From: Caprimulgus europaeus
Taxonomy: Eukaryota > Chordata > Aves > Caprimulgiformes > Caprimulgidae
DNA: 64,000 nucleotides
Direction: 5' to 3'
Assembly: GCA_907165065.1 (NCBI GenBank)
Contig: OU015523.1
Location: forward strand, 18,537,834-18,601,833
Made by a program: the position numbers and the translations under genes. Of this stretch, positions 32,360-47,500 are shown in pieces. The notes under the pieces are model-generated. The model was not told the DNA's origin, did no database searches, and saw only the letters and a program-made list of their open reading frames with translations. How positions within the stretch are numbered: the first letter of the stretch is position 1; the number at the start of each line of letters is the position of its first letter.

Positions 32360-33690
32360 GCTTCCTCAGCCCAACGGGCCTAATCCTCTACAGAAGATTG
32401 ACAGGTTCACATGGAGAATAACTTTTTAACTAATTCATTTCTAAATGCTCCCTCTGCTCTGTCTTCCCTTTACTGCCCTCTTCCCTCCACGCTGCAAAGG
32501 GCATCATGGTATCAGGGAGGTGGTGGGAGATGACTGCCCTGCTGTGTTGAGGTACCTCCACACTGACCTGAGACACCTGGTGCAGTCCCATTGCTCCCAC
32601 AATACTCGTCACAGCTGTCCAGGAAAGGGCTACTCAGGGGCAGCAAAGAACTCCAGATTGAAATGCAGATGCTGTAGCAGAAGGTGGTAGAGTTAATTTT
32701 TCATGCTTTATTTGATGCACTCAAGTCTGAATTGCACTATGGACAGGTCTGCATATCTTCTGAGCATGTCTGTGAAGATCATCAGTGAGACAGAGTTCAG
32801 CAGTAGCACATTCTCAAATGCTGTTTTTTCTCTTCCTAGTTGTGGTCAATAAGCTTTGGAGGAGACCTTTGCTGAAGTGTTGGCAGCATGTCGGTGCTTT
32901 GGTGCAGATGTGTGACACTGTCTGCTGGTTTGTTTCTGGTTTCTACTTTGCACAAAGCCCTAACAGTGAGATCTCCATTCTGAACTGGCGGCTATCCTCC
33001 CAGCCCACATCCATGATCTCCTTTGTATTAACCATGTCAAGGTGTTTATTGATATGCTCCTTTCTCTAGCTGAGCCAGGTTTCTCTGAGCAGGCCCCTCA
33101 ATATTTTCCTGGGATGACTGTTGGATTACAATGTGCTGGATATGAGTGGCTCTGACTTGGCAGTGACTTACCAAGACCTTGAAGCAGGCAAGGGGAAAAA
33201 TACTTAAAGGCCAAAGCACACTTCTCTTGCTCATGTGAGGAGCTGCATGTGAGGCAACACACTATTCTTCCATATTCCTTGTCTCAGCAATTCCACTAAA
33301 CTCATTTGGTATTTAAGCACCAAGAGGAAGGGAGAACATGATTTGGCACAAAAAAGAAAATAGACAGGATTTTTTTATATATAAAACCTCATAATATTTC
33401 AAATAGAAGTGTCCACAGAAATAATAGGAAGATACACAACTACTACCACATTTTGTTTCATGAAGGAAGAGGTGGCTTAAACCATGCTTGCAGGGACCTG
33501 GCTTTATTGAGGCTGACGTATAAGCTAGCAGGAGAACAGGAAATCCTAGCTCATAAGAGGACTGTCTTAGTGGTCCTACAGGGAAGAAAAAACTTTGGAG
33601 GAGTCTATAAGGAGGAGGTCACTTGACGTCTCAGTGCACAGTAGGACATAGCCACAGGTTCCTACAATCCTTACTACAGGTTCCTACAAA
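32360..33690. other. Non-coding sequence, no recognised feature
   Basis: Short open frames only. None is recognisable. Confidence 0.45.
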
Positions 33691-33694
33691 CTGC

Positions 33695-33765
33695 AAAATC
33701 TGCTAAGCACTGCAGCCCCATTTCACCTGTGGAAAAATGAGGCACAGTGAGTACATCTGTGCCAC
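33695..33765 (-). mobile_element. Short MIR-like relic
   Basis: The plus-strand words CTAAGCACTGCAGCCCCATT, TCACCTGTGGAAAAATGAGG and CACAGTGAGT follow the reverse complement of the MIR core ('ccccattttacagatgaggaaactgaggcacagagag'). The stretch is short, so confidence is moderate to low. Confidence 0.4.
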
Positions 33766-33769
33766 AGCT

Positions 33770-36700
33770 TGAGTTTTGGTTGGTTTTAACAGTACTACAC
33801 CAGGCTACTGCTGGTGCTGTAGGACAGGTTATTCTACACTGTTTGCTCAATTTTTTGTACAAAAAATAAAGTGACAATTCTTTACTACCTTGTGTTAACA
33901 CCATATAAATCACATTATTACTGGATCAGGAGTGACTGCTTGCATGGATTGGTTGATTTTAAATCCCACCTTTGTCTACACCAGAGTAACATGCAATATG
34001 GCCAGGGTCACCTTGGAACCTGCTGCTGGTTTCTTTGTCTTTGCTGCTGCAGCAACAGATATAATACAGGTAGTAGACAGAAAGAGTTCAGGTCTAGACA
34101 CTATGATTCGCCAGGCTATCTAGGACTTGAGTGAAAACTCCCTGACACTGCAAAGCCAGAGTGACTTGGAATAGCTTGGTCACTCTGGCAAGGCAGCAAA
34201 ACACAGGATATATTTTTTTTTGTGATGGTTTTAATTTAAATGAAGCATATGCATGCCTAATCCAGTCTAATCTATCTGGGTTCTTATATCCCATTAATCA
34301 CTGACTTGTATTAGCACCTCGCACTGTCATCTCTGCCGCTGCAGAAAGCTGCTGAGACCACCATCTCATCACAGACATTCTGATGACTTGTCACTGGATT
34401 TTGTCTAAGCAACAGAACACCTAAGAAGCCAAAATCATTACCCATTACAACTCTTTAGAGGAACAATACAGGCACAAATTAGTGTAAGCTGATGATCTCA
34501 AACACGAGTGGCAAACACTGCAGAAACATGCTGTAAAACATTCATTTCTCACAAGTTTTCACAAAACTGCATCACCTAAAAACAGTGTTATTTTTTTTCA
34601 AAACAAGGTGACTTTCAATTGATTGGTCCATTTGGTATTATAAACTTTGTTTAAGAGTGTTTTAAGACAGTTTTATTAGAAACCAAAAGCAGCCAAATAA
34701 ATAAAAAACAAGTAGTCAGCTGCCGCCCCAGAAAAAGATTGGGAACACAACAGGATTGAATTTGAAAGACCAGCTTTTATTAGCTCAGGCTAAAACCTGG
34801 GTCATCTCAACTGATGAACTGAGTGCTTCAGGACACGTTCATAGGGTTAAAAATTTTTAAAGTCAGCATCCAGGCAAGGGTTCATGTAGAGCAGGCAGAT
34901 TGCCCCCAGTCAAAATTAACTCCCTCACTTTCAGTTGATATTTTTCACTCTCTGACCTCAACCACTTGGGAAATTTAAGCTTTGAACTATTGCCCAGAGG
35001 TGGATACACTTCAGTGGTATATGAAGATCTTGTCTTTTTTAGATACGTTTATTTTCCACAAACTCCAGGATAAGCTGTTTCAGGCCTTGCAATTGCAAAT
35101 CTTTGCAGCACATACCTTTTTCAAAATCTCTTCTGTTCAGGGTTCCAACCCACACACAGACACACAAGTCTCCCAAGCCCAGTACTGGGAACATGAGATG
35201 GTTGGATCAGTCATTGCAGGTCAGTTATGGAGAGTTTACGGTCTGAGGTATGCTTGGACAAAGCATCCATTGAGCGATTTCAGACAAGAAAGAAATTAGT
35301 GGAAATCCCAGTCTGTCTGTCTGTAGACAATTTAGAAATAGAAATAAGTTTTTGAATTAATTAGTCTGACTAGCTTTAATCACAAAAAGAGCGTGAAGGC
35401 ATGGGTCTGTACAAAGCAAAAAGGCACGGGGCACGTTACCTTAAAGTATGACTGAGCAGCTGAATACATTCATAATCTTTACATAGACCTCCCAAAAAAA
35501 TCAAATTAGGAAAAAATGCAGGAACCATTTAAATCTTTTAGAAAGTCAAAAGGTCAATTAAATGTAACATTTTGTTTTGAGCTGAAATGTTTAGGCTGTA
35601 TTCTTAGTGTAGCTAGTAATCAGTTTAGAGCATATACTGTAGGAGTTTTCTTGAAATTTAAATCCAGCAGTTACAGCTGGGTTAGCTATACTGTCTATAT
35701 CGTGATATATTCAGCAGGAAAATTACAGTTTCGGATGGGCAAGAGTCACAGGGGTGTCATATAGGTATGGCATTTAGGTTGCATACTGAAGGTCACTTTG
35801 GACGTGACTTTGAAAATTACTTTCATGAAGGATATACATATCCACCCATTTAGAAACAGTGAAGGGTTAAAAGCTGTTCCCTTGAAATTATTTCTGATAT
35901 TGGTAGAGGGCTGAAAACGCCAGCTCGCTGATTGATGGGTTCACATGGGGCGACCTTCGCATTAGCAACGCGACTCTGGTTGCTGGGTAAACACAGGCAG
36001 ATGGATCCAGCTCCAGTGATTTTCAGCAGTGACGGATGGCAAAGGTATTTCTGATCCACAACACACCCTGCAGATCCCATGAAAATGACTTGGCATGGGG
36101 CAGAAAGTATTAGTTTCGGGTGACAAATAATTATCTGACATCAGCTGAGGTTTCTTCAGAAAGGTTATGCTGCAAATAACTGGCTTTTACGTAACTTTGT
36201 TTTCATTAAGTGATAGAAAGTCACACATACAATTTATTTATTTGAGAAAACATAATCTAGCCAGTGGCTGATAAAAACTACTTCTTGGGAATATATACTC
36301 GAGCAATTGTATTCCAGCACCGCACAGGGTTCAGGGTGGTTTTGGAGACTTTGTGTTTGTTTGTTTAAAGCGTGCACGTTTTTCCTTGTTTCTATTGTTG
36401 AAGGCATGTGTAGTTTTTCAGTGGCAAGAATTAGCATTCAGACAAGACATTTACTCAGAGCCACTGTGGTTTCATGAGTTTTTGCTTTTCAAGGACTTTA
36501 GTTCAAAACTTTTATTTCTTATTCTCTTCTCTTGGGTCTGGTGCTTCGACAGTAAAACCAGCATTTAAATAAAAGTGTGTCAAATAAATACTTGTCTAAG
36601 CTTCAGTCCTTTGTTTTCAAGAAGTAGCTTGTTTGTATATAAAAATGCCTGAGACAGGCATGTGTTGAGAAGGCTACAAATGCTTTCTGCCTCTCTTTAG

Positions 36701-37260
36701 CTGATAGGTGTCCCTTCTGCATGATAACATCCTCAAAATGTCTAGTGTGTGAGTGCATGTAACCCTGTGGTCAGTTAAAATGACTGTTTGCACCTTCTGT
36801 GCTGCATGTTACCATTCCTGTCAGGATAATCCGGTGTGGTTGTATCTGATAGGACATCAATAACAAGCCTAGAAGTTGGTATGTGTCATCTCCCCAAGAT
36901 GGAGTGTCTTGTTTCTCCGCCTGTGTGGTGCTGTAAAGCTTCTGTCACTATTTAAACCTTCTCCACTAGAGATGGCAAAATTTCAGGGTAGCCCAAAGTT
37001 CTCCCCTTGTCTGTATGATGAATTCTCCTGGTTTACAATGCAAAGGAGCACAAAAGATTAGAAGCAATGACCATAATATAAGTTTCTGGAATAATCGAGA
37101 TTAGTCTCTCCAGGCTCTTAATCAGATTTACCTCTTTATGTATAACCCTGAGCAAACTGATAAGGTTGCATGTACTTTCTGCCACGCTTACAGGCTTTTT
37201 TCTTTATATTTTTGTTATAATTTATTAAACTTTCACCTTTTTTTGTCTCCAGTTCTCCTA
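33770..37260. other. Non-coding sequence, no recognised gene
   Basis: AT-rich with short open frames only. A small inverted repeat AGCAAC-N9-GTTGCT lies at 35964-35984 in a slightly CpG-richer patch. No exon or repeat was recognised. Confidence 0.45.
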
Positions 37261-37261
37261 C

Positions 37262-37905
<644 letters not shown>

Positions 37906-37909
37906 CCCA

Positions 37910-39645
37910 TCATTGAGACAGGCTAAAGAATAGAGTTTTGCTCTGAAGGTCATTCCATCTGGGGCCATTCTCATCCCCTGAAATATTCATGCCTTGCTGC
38001 CAAGAGTGTCAGCTGCTTTTGCCCACTTTACCTCAGAGGCAGACAGTGCTGCAGAGATGGGGTAGAAGACTGTGGTTCTCACCATATGTCCTTTTCAATG
38101 GTATTACAGAATCTCTTAAAACTGAGACCTGAGACCCTGAAACTGGCTTAGTTTTCTCCCAGGAAAACATGCTACTCTGTTGGCCCTCTTCATCTTTGGT
38201 GCATTTCCCCTTTTTTTCCTGTGATGCTCCTCTCACCAGCCAACTTTACTGCAATTGATTTTCAACCCACTCCCTCATGTCCACATGCTTGTCTCCACCA
38301 GGCAGGGATCTAGTTGAATAGTGCCAGAGGTAGTTCAGGAAATAAATGCTGGGTAGAGCTTGCTGCAGGCAGCAGGCACATTCAACTGCAGCACACCAGG
38401 ACCTCCCAGACTGGCTTCCAGCAGAGGTGGAAGATGGGGAAAGAGCTTCAGCACGAAGCTCTGCAAGGACCCCCGCTGGTGGGGAAGGGGTGGCTGTGTC
38501 ACTCGTCACTGCATAGAGGAGCACTTTGAGCAATGGTGTGCAATGTTGAGTGTTACACAGGGGTTTCAAGGCAGATGTCCTTTCCAGGAACTTCCAAAAC
38601 ATCCAGAGTGGATGGTGCCCTTTCTCCAGTCTCAGTGCAGGGCATGATTTGTTAATCACAGGCAGAAGAAGCATGAAGCAATTTTTTCCTAGTTTTATCT
38701 ATATAATTGACATTATTTCCTTTAAAATGGCAAGCTGAAGATTGGGACATATTTATTGAGGCCTGTGGGCTCTAACAATGAGGTCTTTAATACAGACCCA
38801 GGGTATTGTGTGCTCTCAGGAATAAATCCTGATGTTTGAAAAGGGTGTATCAAACATAGATGGTGCTGTCTGAAGCTGGCTTTTGAGAATGAATGATGGT
38901 AGTTACCCAGGGCTTTGTGGCAGGGGCACTCTGGTTTCACAAAGCTGTTTGTAGTCTGAAACATTCAGTTGAGTTTTGTTTAGCGTCATCCAGTCAGAAT
39001 AATCGGAAAAGCAGTGTGATGCCAGAGGGTAGTCATAACCAAAATGGATACAGCTGTCAACACAGTGGAGAGACCTTTAATTTTGTGGGCCTTAAGCTAA
39101 AGGCCAGAGCAAGCATCTGACTCAGTGGTGTATGTCGTTCCCCATGTCTGGGGCTGAGGGTATGATGGTCCTGGGACTCTGTGCTTGCCACCACCACAGC
39201 AAACCCAGCAAAGACCACATGGTCCATGCCGGCACTGCATTGAGGAGTTGGAGCAGAGCAGGAGCAGAGCACAGGTACCTCTGTGCCAAAGTTGGAGGGT
39301 CTTGTAAAGCCCAGTGTTGCTCTCCTGATTACAAGGCTTCATCCTGTGCAGTGTCACACCACACACACCCCCACAAAAAAATTTACATTCAGCTCTAATT
39401 TACTGTCACCTGCAATGCTCCTTCCCACACGATCAACAGCTAGCATGCAGCATACATGGAGTGATTATCTTTCCTCTTCAGTGTGGACCACATGCACGTG
39501 GGAGAGTAGCATGCACTGTTTAGGGTTCTGACCTAGGCAACTGTGTCATTTATAGGTCCTTTCCATTGCAAAAAGACTGCAGCACCTCCAGATAAGGAAC
39601 AGTACAGAATCAGACTCACTATAGAAATTAATGGTCCATGTATAT
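37910..39645. other. Non-coding sequence, no recognised gene
   Basis: Overlapping frames on both strands (up to 142 codons, 38246-38674 minus) lack any known motif. No exon was called. Confidence 0.45.
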
Positions 39646-39649
39646 AAAT

Positions 39650-39725
39650 AAATGATCCATATGGGAGTTGGACTCCATGATCCTTATGGGTCCCTTCCAA
39701 CTCAAGATATTATAGGATTCTATTC
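39650..39725 (+). mobile_element. CR1 LINE 3' end, very short copy
   Basis: GGGAGTTGGACTCCATGATC, then GGGTCCCTTCCAACTCAAGA and the tail ATTATAGGATTCTATTC correspond to the last 70-80 bases of CR1 ('ggttggactagatgacc...ggtcccttccaacc...attctatgattct'). Confidence 0.75.
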
Positions 39726-39729
39726 AGGG

Positions 39730-42700
39730 TTTAAAACATTGAGAATTCCACATGTTTAGCAACCAGTAGGGTAAGTACTACAACAGCAAAAAATCAGGAT
39801 ATAGAGAAGGCACCATTACTTAGACCAGAGTGGACCACAACTATCAAGTGCTACAAGCCAGAATGAACCAACAATTACATGTTAGCATCAAAATCCCCAG
39901 TTGTTAAACACTGAAGTGATGCTCAGATTTATAAGCATCGAGAAACATTCCACAAAACTGTTGGAAGACATGGAGTTTTAGTCAATTTCAAGTCTTCTGT
40001 GGCTTTTTCATTCTGATCCAATGCAAGTGAAACAATTGGAATCATGGAAGATGCAAAAGTCTCTGCATGTCAAATGCAATGCAGATATAATTTCCTTGCT
40101 TTTACTGTCGCATAGCTTTTACTCCTAGGCAAATTCACCGCAAAACTGCTTACAAGTACTATGTATTGTTCCAAATATCACTTCATACTGTAAAAAATTG
40201 AAGCATTTCAAGAAACTCAACTGATTCACTTTTGCTCCTTGCAATGAAAATAAGCTATTTATTTTCATATTTACATCTAATCAATTTCTAGGCAATGAGT
40301 TGCCAGGAACCTCAAACTTCAGTCTTGCTGGGTCAAATACTGTTTAATCACTTGGGGTGTTTTAAATACTAGCTGTAGGTTTATTCTGTCTTGCTTTGAC
40401 AAAACCCTTGCCTGTGCTTTAGTAAAAACAACTTGAGGCATATTTCTTAGCAAAACCTGTTTTTGTTTTCTTTTCTTTTCACTTATTGTATCCATTTTTA
40501 TTTCACAGAACTTTTGCAAAGTTTTTAAGTTACTGAGTGAATTAGGGGCCTGGAACTATCAGACAGAAGCTGTGAGTGGAGATGAGTTTTCTTGTACTGA
40601 AGATGTTCTTGTATGATAAAGTCAATGTTGCTCTAAAGAGTTCCTTGCACTTATAGTTTCTGGTTTTTTCAGGTTTCAAGGAGTAACTGAGAAGCACATA
40701 ATGCTGAGTACTGTCACATCATACAAAGAGGCTTGTGGGTTTTGGCAGAGTGCTTTGGACACTATAAATTCTGAACGTAAGCAAGTATGATATACTCTCT
40801 CCCTTTAGTCACAATGGGTGGGATGCAGCTGACCAGATCTGAGTTAGATGTCTGGATGCACAGTCTCTCTTTACAGAGTGCTAGTTACCTCACTGTAACG
40901 TAGGCATCTAAAGTGAGTTAAATGGATCAAGTCCTAAAAGTGTTTACTTCTCTTTGTGACTGTAAAAAGGACTCAAGGCAACCCACCGAGGCATAAACTG
41001 CTTTGTTGAGACACCTGAAATTAAACACTCTGAATCCTACCCTAACAATCTGATCCAACTGCCTTTGGGGATTGACATCACTGGATATTGGAATGGTCTC
41101 TAAAGGCATTTGCTGTGGAAGGCAGGGCAGAGGCTGCCACTCACATAAATGCAGGTAAAGGAATATTGCTGAATTTGACTGCTGCCTTGAAAAATTGTTG
41201 AAGCAGGTTAGCAGTGCCATGCACAACCAACTGAGACAGCTGACACAAAGAAATGATCTCTCCTAAGCAGGCAGATGGCGGCTGTGACCCAAGTCATGAC
41301 CATGCTGGGAATAACATGGGTGCTGCTGAAGATGGAATAAAAATACAAACTGTTTTTATCGCCCTGTCAGATTGTATCCAGGGAGCTTCCTCAAAACTGC
41401 AGTCTCCTTTCAACAACTCAACTTTCCAGCTGGGAGATACAAATGCTTGAGTCTTTATGTCTCTCACGGATTCCCTTGTGCTGTATTTGATCTTTTCTTC
41501 ACTCTCTTCCCCAAAACCCAAAACAATCACATTAGTGGCTATGCATATGATATGTTTTAATTCAGCTTGCAACCACTTCACGGTACGGTTAGCACTAATC
41601 ATGGCCTGTGCTTACCACAACAGAGTGGGTTCTCAGAAATCCAAGTGGCAACTGGACACCCTATCTGCTATGCACAAGCTTGGACTATGTCTCCAAACAT
41701 GATTAATAGCTGGCCTATAACAGAAGAAGTCCACAGTGGTTTGTTTCTGCTACCAGTCTTGGACGGCACATGACTGCCATCCTGTAAGTGAACCTGTGTG
41801 CCATTCCTTTGCAGGGTGTGGGAAAATTTAGTTAAGCAGATGGATCCATCTCTTCTAGCCTGCCTTCTTCTCATCACTATGTAGCAGGAAATCCCAGAAT
41901 GCATTGTCCCTGGTAGTGGTCTTGTGAGGAACCACCTAGGCAAACAGAAATGCCACCTTAGCCACTGCTCTCAAATGACCAGCTGCAGCCCTACATTCTT
42001 CATCCCAGAAGAACCTGGCCCTTTGGTTTGGCAGGCTTGTTTGCACGATGAGAAATTATATGGCTGAAGTATGGCACTCTTGTATCTCTTATGGTTTTAT
42101 GGCTATGATGATGAACGCTTGCATTCACTTCTGTTCATGTCACCACTTAGCAGGAACTGTGAGTGAAAATAAAGAAGGATGAGTTAGCAGCTGCAGTGGC
42201 AGTTTAATTTCTCAGTTCCAGTTAGCCATGGAACTTGGGAGAGGCTGAGAATCTCTAGGAGGCAGCATTCACACAGTACTATAAGGAGAGAAAGCAGGAG
42301 AGATGTAGATGTTTTCTTATGTCTGTTCCAATACACCCTGATCCCTGATAATTTACTTGTTCCTCCAGTGTGTATAGCAGGAGGGCATGAAAGCACAGAG
42401 AAGAGAATTCCCACTGTTTAAATTCCCCAGGAGGAAGGATTTTACAGGCTGTAAAATATTGTTTGTGCTCTAGCAACCATTTCCAATAAAGCTGGACGCT
42501 TTAAGGTCAAATCTGTCTTTAGCCTCCTCCTCATTTTAGAAATAGGCTTAAATAAATTGTTCCCATCACACAAGAAAACTCTCTTGCTCATTAGAGTTGA
42601 TGGTACTTCAGTACTCTTCCTTGGACAATGTCTGACAATGCATGGCTGTTATTAAAAAGCAATGCTGTCAGCTGGCCTAGGGGAGGATCCTAAAAGACGG

Positions 42701-44450
42701 AAAAGGGGTCAGATGTATGTGGCTCAGAGCAATGTTTCTTGTCACAGTATGGTACACGGACATTTATATTTCACTTATATTCAAAACTTCTTGTGGGCTT
42801 CCTTTCCCCAGGCATGGCTGGTTTTCCCCTCATTTGTCTTCCAAGCTGTAGTGGAAAAAAGGGATCTGCTGTTATGATGAGAAGTGTTCAGACCCACTCA
42901 GGCTCCAGGGAATGGGGCACCCACAGAGCAGTGTCACACAGGGCAGCTTTCATCTGATTTACTGAAGTGGTTTTGCTGAAGAGTTGTGAATCCCAGCCCA
43001 GAACAACCATCCATGTGTCTCTGTACACGGTGGAGATGCGACAGAGCCTCCTGAAGCTAACAGCAAAGCTGTTGCTAGTTTTGTCCATCCAGCATTGACA
43101 CTGGTTAGCTGCACATGACGCATTTGCTCAGCTCCTCCTATGGCTGATAATCATCTGGACCACGTCAACATCAGTGGCTCAGAAGCCTTATCCTGGGTAG
43201 TCCAAGGGCAGATGTCACAGGCTGTTTTTCAGTGGTATTGCCAAAGCACATCCCCTTGTGCAGGCAGGCAGAGCTAGAGCATCAGTGAGAGCAGCCTGGA
43301 CATGTCCTTAGTATCCCTCAGGGCTTCAAGCATCCGCTGTACCGATGTCTTGGGTTGCTGGAGAAGCCCTATGTCAGAAGAGATCACAAGCCTTGACCTG
43401 ATGCGCCTCAAGCATTCTGAATCCTTCACACCTCCTCAAAGCCTTTCTCTTGCTCAGCTGACATTTTTATAAAGTTTCCTGCTATTTAATCTCAGCTCAC
43501 CATGTTGCAGTTTAAATCATCATCACCAATCTGTTGTGGCCCTCCAGATCAATTACTTCCCTCCTAGCTTAGACCATTCTTGCAAATTATTACCACCTCC
43601 TATAAATATGGCTGTGAGGTTGCAAAGTGTCAGTTCTCCTTGGAAAGATGATTTATTTAAATAAGTGGAGAAAGGAGATTTAGACTATTTTTAGGCTTTG
43701 TATGCTACACAAAGATTTGCTCGCCATGTTTTCCTGTTCAGCTATGCTATCTCTGACTTTTCACACAGTGGAAGAGGCATCCACAACAGTGCTCTCATAA
43801 CACTCTCAGCAATCAGCTTCCACTGTTCAGATTTGTTATTACTAATTCATTATTTAACTTTTGTTCTGCAATAAAACCAAGGGAGATCCCACAAGACTAC
43901 AGCAGCCTTCTCAGGTAAGTGCAATATCTAAACCCTGGTGATGGCAAAGAGTTCAAGGTATGTTTTTTATTCACTGAAGCAGCATTAAAAAACCCATCTA
44001 CCAGATGACACTGGTCCAAGGTGAAAGCTGCAAAATGTTATTTGGAATGGAGAAGAATATTTAAACAGAACAACTTCTTATCAGGAAACTACAAATTTTT
44101 GCAGGGACAGACCTATTTTTAATGAAAAATCTTCATCTGAAAGAAGAAGGATCTCCTCCACTCTAGAGTGAAGCTGGCCTGACCTAGAATAGTCAATGGC
44201 CTGGCAGCTAAAGTATTAATGTTTAAAGAAGAGCTGGGCTCAGGTGCCTGAGTCAGACTTTTGACCTAGTCTTGAGCCTATCACATGCTGGGTGAATGAT
44301 CCTAGTCTGCCCTTATCAGCTATTTCATCTACCATCTCTTTCCTTTTGTGGGTATTTCTAAAAGGTTTTAGGCATGTCTTAATGAAAAAAGCACAACATA
44401 TGTTAAAAGCAAAAAATACTGACAAGGTGGAAAACTATTTGTGTCCCAGA
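39730..44450. other. Non-coding sequence, no recognised gene
   Basis: Unique-looking sequence with short open frames (up to about 102 codons). One splice-donor-like CAGGTAAGT lies at 43913, without other exon evidence. Confidence 0.45.
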
Positions 44451-44454
44451 TGCT

Positions 44455-44565
44455 GCTACTATTGCCATTTGCCACCACAAAGGCGAGGTACAAAAAGGCT
44501 CAGTGACTTTCCCAAGATTACTCTAGGACTTGACAGCAGACTGATCTGAGACACCTCCAAGTTGG
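44455..44565 (-). mobile_element. MIR-like core-SINE relic
   Basis: GCCACCACAAAGGCGAGGTA, then AAAAAGGCTCAGTGACTTTC, then CCAAGATTACTCTAGGACTT and GACAGCAGACTGATCTGAGA follow the reverse complement of MIR ('gaaactgaggcacagagaggttaagtgacttgcccaaggtcacacagctag...gacagagctgggatttgaac'). The collinear order of four blocks makes this the best-supported MIR-like relic here. Confidence 0.55.
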
Positions 44566-44569
44566 GGTC

Positions 44570-47500
44570 ATTTCCCAGATGACAAGACCGACTTCTTCAT
44601 TTTAGTTTAGATCCCAGAAAGTACAAGCCTGATTTTTGCCCTTCCTAGAAGTCAGCAGGACTTTTGCGTGGACTGAGCAGAGCTAAGTCACAGGAAACTG
44701 TGGGTCACCTTATTCCCCCTCAAGCCTCTCACCTTTCCACGGAGTCAAGGCATTGTAGTTCTGGACAAGAAGTTAAGGACAAGAAGTTCCTGCAGGCTTC
44801 CTCCTGAACTCTAAAAATAAGTCTTCTAATATATTTCAGTACTAATTAAGTTTTTGCTATTCCTCCCACAGGGGGTTATCAACATAGTTTACAAAGTGTC
44901 ATCTTTTAGCAACTGCTCAAGAGTTGGCTGTCTCCCATCTCGTCCCCTCTGACACATTTACATGTTCTCTTTACACAAACACACAGATAAAAAACTCCCT
45001 GGTGTATCTAGAATATTTTCAAGCAAAGAGAAAAAAAAAAATCCCTTGCCAAGTTGTTCAGTAGCTGGAAATGACTTGTCACGTCCACAGACCAGTAATT
45101 CTTTTTATTTTTAAGTGACTAACCACGCTATGATTAATGGCTCACACAAATGGGCTCAAAATAAGTCTGGCACAAATATAGGGAGGGAGGAGGGTAAATG
45201 GGATAAGGACTGGATGGGTCTGCAGCAGGACATTGGTGGCATGAATGGCATAGCGGGCACAGAGGAAGGAAAAAATGTTTCATGCTATTTGTAGCTCAAA
45301 ATTTCAGCTACAGTTGGTGATGCTGTCATGTAGCAGGGGCTCAGGACGCTGAGAAAAGACAACCTGCACTGCACGTCTCTCCCTGGATGCTGGTGTCTCT
45401 CTAGAAGGTTCACAGGACCTTGTTGCCCCTATGTACATAAAAGCTGATAGTACCCTATCAGAGAGAGTACTGAAGCTATATCCATGTCTCCTGCAGTGTT
45501 TTTGTCCTGTGTTTCACTATACAACGTATTTGCTCTTCCTCTTCCAGAGGCAATATTTTCCAGGTTCTTTTGTCGGCTGTTATACTGTTCATTTTCAGCT
45601 CATATTCTACAGTGATACTTCTGACTGGAAACCCTAGACATACACAAACTCATAGATGATACATTTTGCAAGGAAGAAAAAGTTGGTGATATGGTAAAGG
45701 ATGGGGAGGAGGGACCACTCATTCAGACTATTGATGCAGTCTGATAGAACAGGACCTTTTGAGAAAAAAATAGGCTTGAATAAATCCAAATGCCAGGGCA
45801 TGCATTGAGCAACACAGAATGGAAAACTTTCTCCAGCCTGGGCAGGCCAGGGACACATCCTGGAAAGAAGAGACTCCAGAAAGGTCACAAGGATGGATAA
45901 CTCTGGGCAGACAGCTGAGGTGGAGCAGCAAGTCAGACCCTGCAGCTGAATGAGCAAAATGAGGAGTGAAAAATGGGCAGCCTAGTTTGCTTATCAAGAG
46001 GCAGCTCACAGTCACAAGCTGTCCTGACATAGTCATATGCCATCACAGTCTGTGGGGTCAGAAGACATGGGGAAGATTGGACATGACTCCCTGTGTGTCC
46101 CCTTCCTAAGTCTACGCAGTCTTGTAAAGCCCTTGCTGGTTGCAACCCCTATAGCTCAGCTGTGTCCCAGAAATATCCCATCCTACAGAACTCCTTGCTG
46201 TTGCTGGAAGCAGGATCCAGCTGGCAGAACTGACGTGGCTGTGGGCTCTCTTGGGTCACCAGCCAGGTTAACGCTGCATTTCTTACAGAAATCCTGTTGC
46301 AGTTGCGAGTGGCAAGTTGTGTAGCTGGGAGAACAGTTACCACCAGTTTCTAAAGCTGCTTTGCCATTATTTTGTGTCTGAAACAGATGACTCATGGTTT
46401 CTGAAATAAGAATAAGAGTGTAATGTCATACTTTTCCCATGGTGAAATCTTATTTAAAATTGTGAGTTGTTTGGATTTGATGCTATTCACACCTTTCCAC
46501 CTCTGACGGCACAAATTCCTGGGGATAGGACTCTGCTTTGAGGCATAAACAGAATTTTGGTTTCCAGGAAACAGAAATCCTTTTGAAAAAAACTAGGAAA
46601 TAATTTTTCTGGGTGCCCAAAATGAAAAAAAAATCACAGCTCCCATTAAATGCAATATTTCCCATTAAAAAGAGATAATACAGGAGGTGTACATAGGCCT
46701 TTGCCAGCAATACATAAACACTAGATTTCTGACACAACGCAACAGCAGAGCTCTGTCTCAGGGAAACAAATTTCCTCTTATAAAATGGGAAGCCAGAAAA
46801 CCGTGCAGAAGTAATGAGATGTTTCCCAGTCACTAGGAGCATTGCATGATAATAATGAAGCAACAGCGGCCCTGTCAGTGCTGTGAACACATCAGGCTGA
46901 GATGAAATGCATCATCTTTTCATCTCACTTCTCTCGTCCTCTCTTCCCCAGAAAATAAGAAAAAGAGTTTCTAATGAGCTGAGCTTGCAGCATAGAGATT
47001 CATCCATACAGGGATTAGAAAGTAATGCTCTATGACTTCCTCTATTCAACTTGCTACTTGGGTGTTATACATCAAACGGTACTTTAAATATCACCAGCTG
47101 TATATTAAGCACATTAAGCTATATTTAACAGCCTTGGCTTATATTTCTTTATTTGTGATAATATATTTATCTATATATTTATATAAATATGTGGAAATGG
47201 AGTATGTGTTATAGGGGGTCAGATATTTCCCATGAATATCTGTTTCTGAATGGAAACACAGTCTTTAAGAGCTCTGAATTTCCCTGTGGCATTTTGCTGG
47301 AGTTTTTTACTCCCCATTGGGAAAAATAAAATGCTTTGTTTTGAATTAGCTCAGCCTAAACTGAAATACTTTGGTTTGTCAAACTGAATTAAAACATTTC
47401 ATGATGGGGCAGTTCAGCTTTAATTTATGTCCACAAGAGTTACTATGTGCCTTGCGGACATTTTAATTTATAGGCATCATACTCCCATAATGCATCATAA

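Noticed and set aside
35964-35984. Inverted repeat AGCAAC-N9-GTTGCT, considered as an RFX X-box
   Set aside because: The half-sites are in the opposite orientation to the X-box consensus, and no gene promoter is nearby.
38246-38674. 142-codon minus-strand frame and overlapping plus-strand frames
   Set aside because: Unrecognisable sequence. Similar open lengths occur on both strands in a GC-richer patch, as expected by chance.
44600-44700. Resemblance to palindromic 'cattgaagtcaatggg' sauropsid repeats
   Set aside because: Only a few short words agree and no palindrome is preserved. The match is too weak to call.
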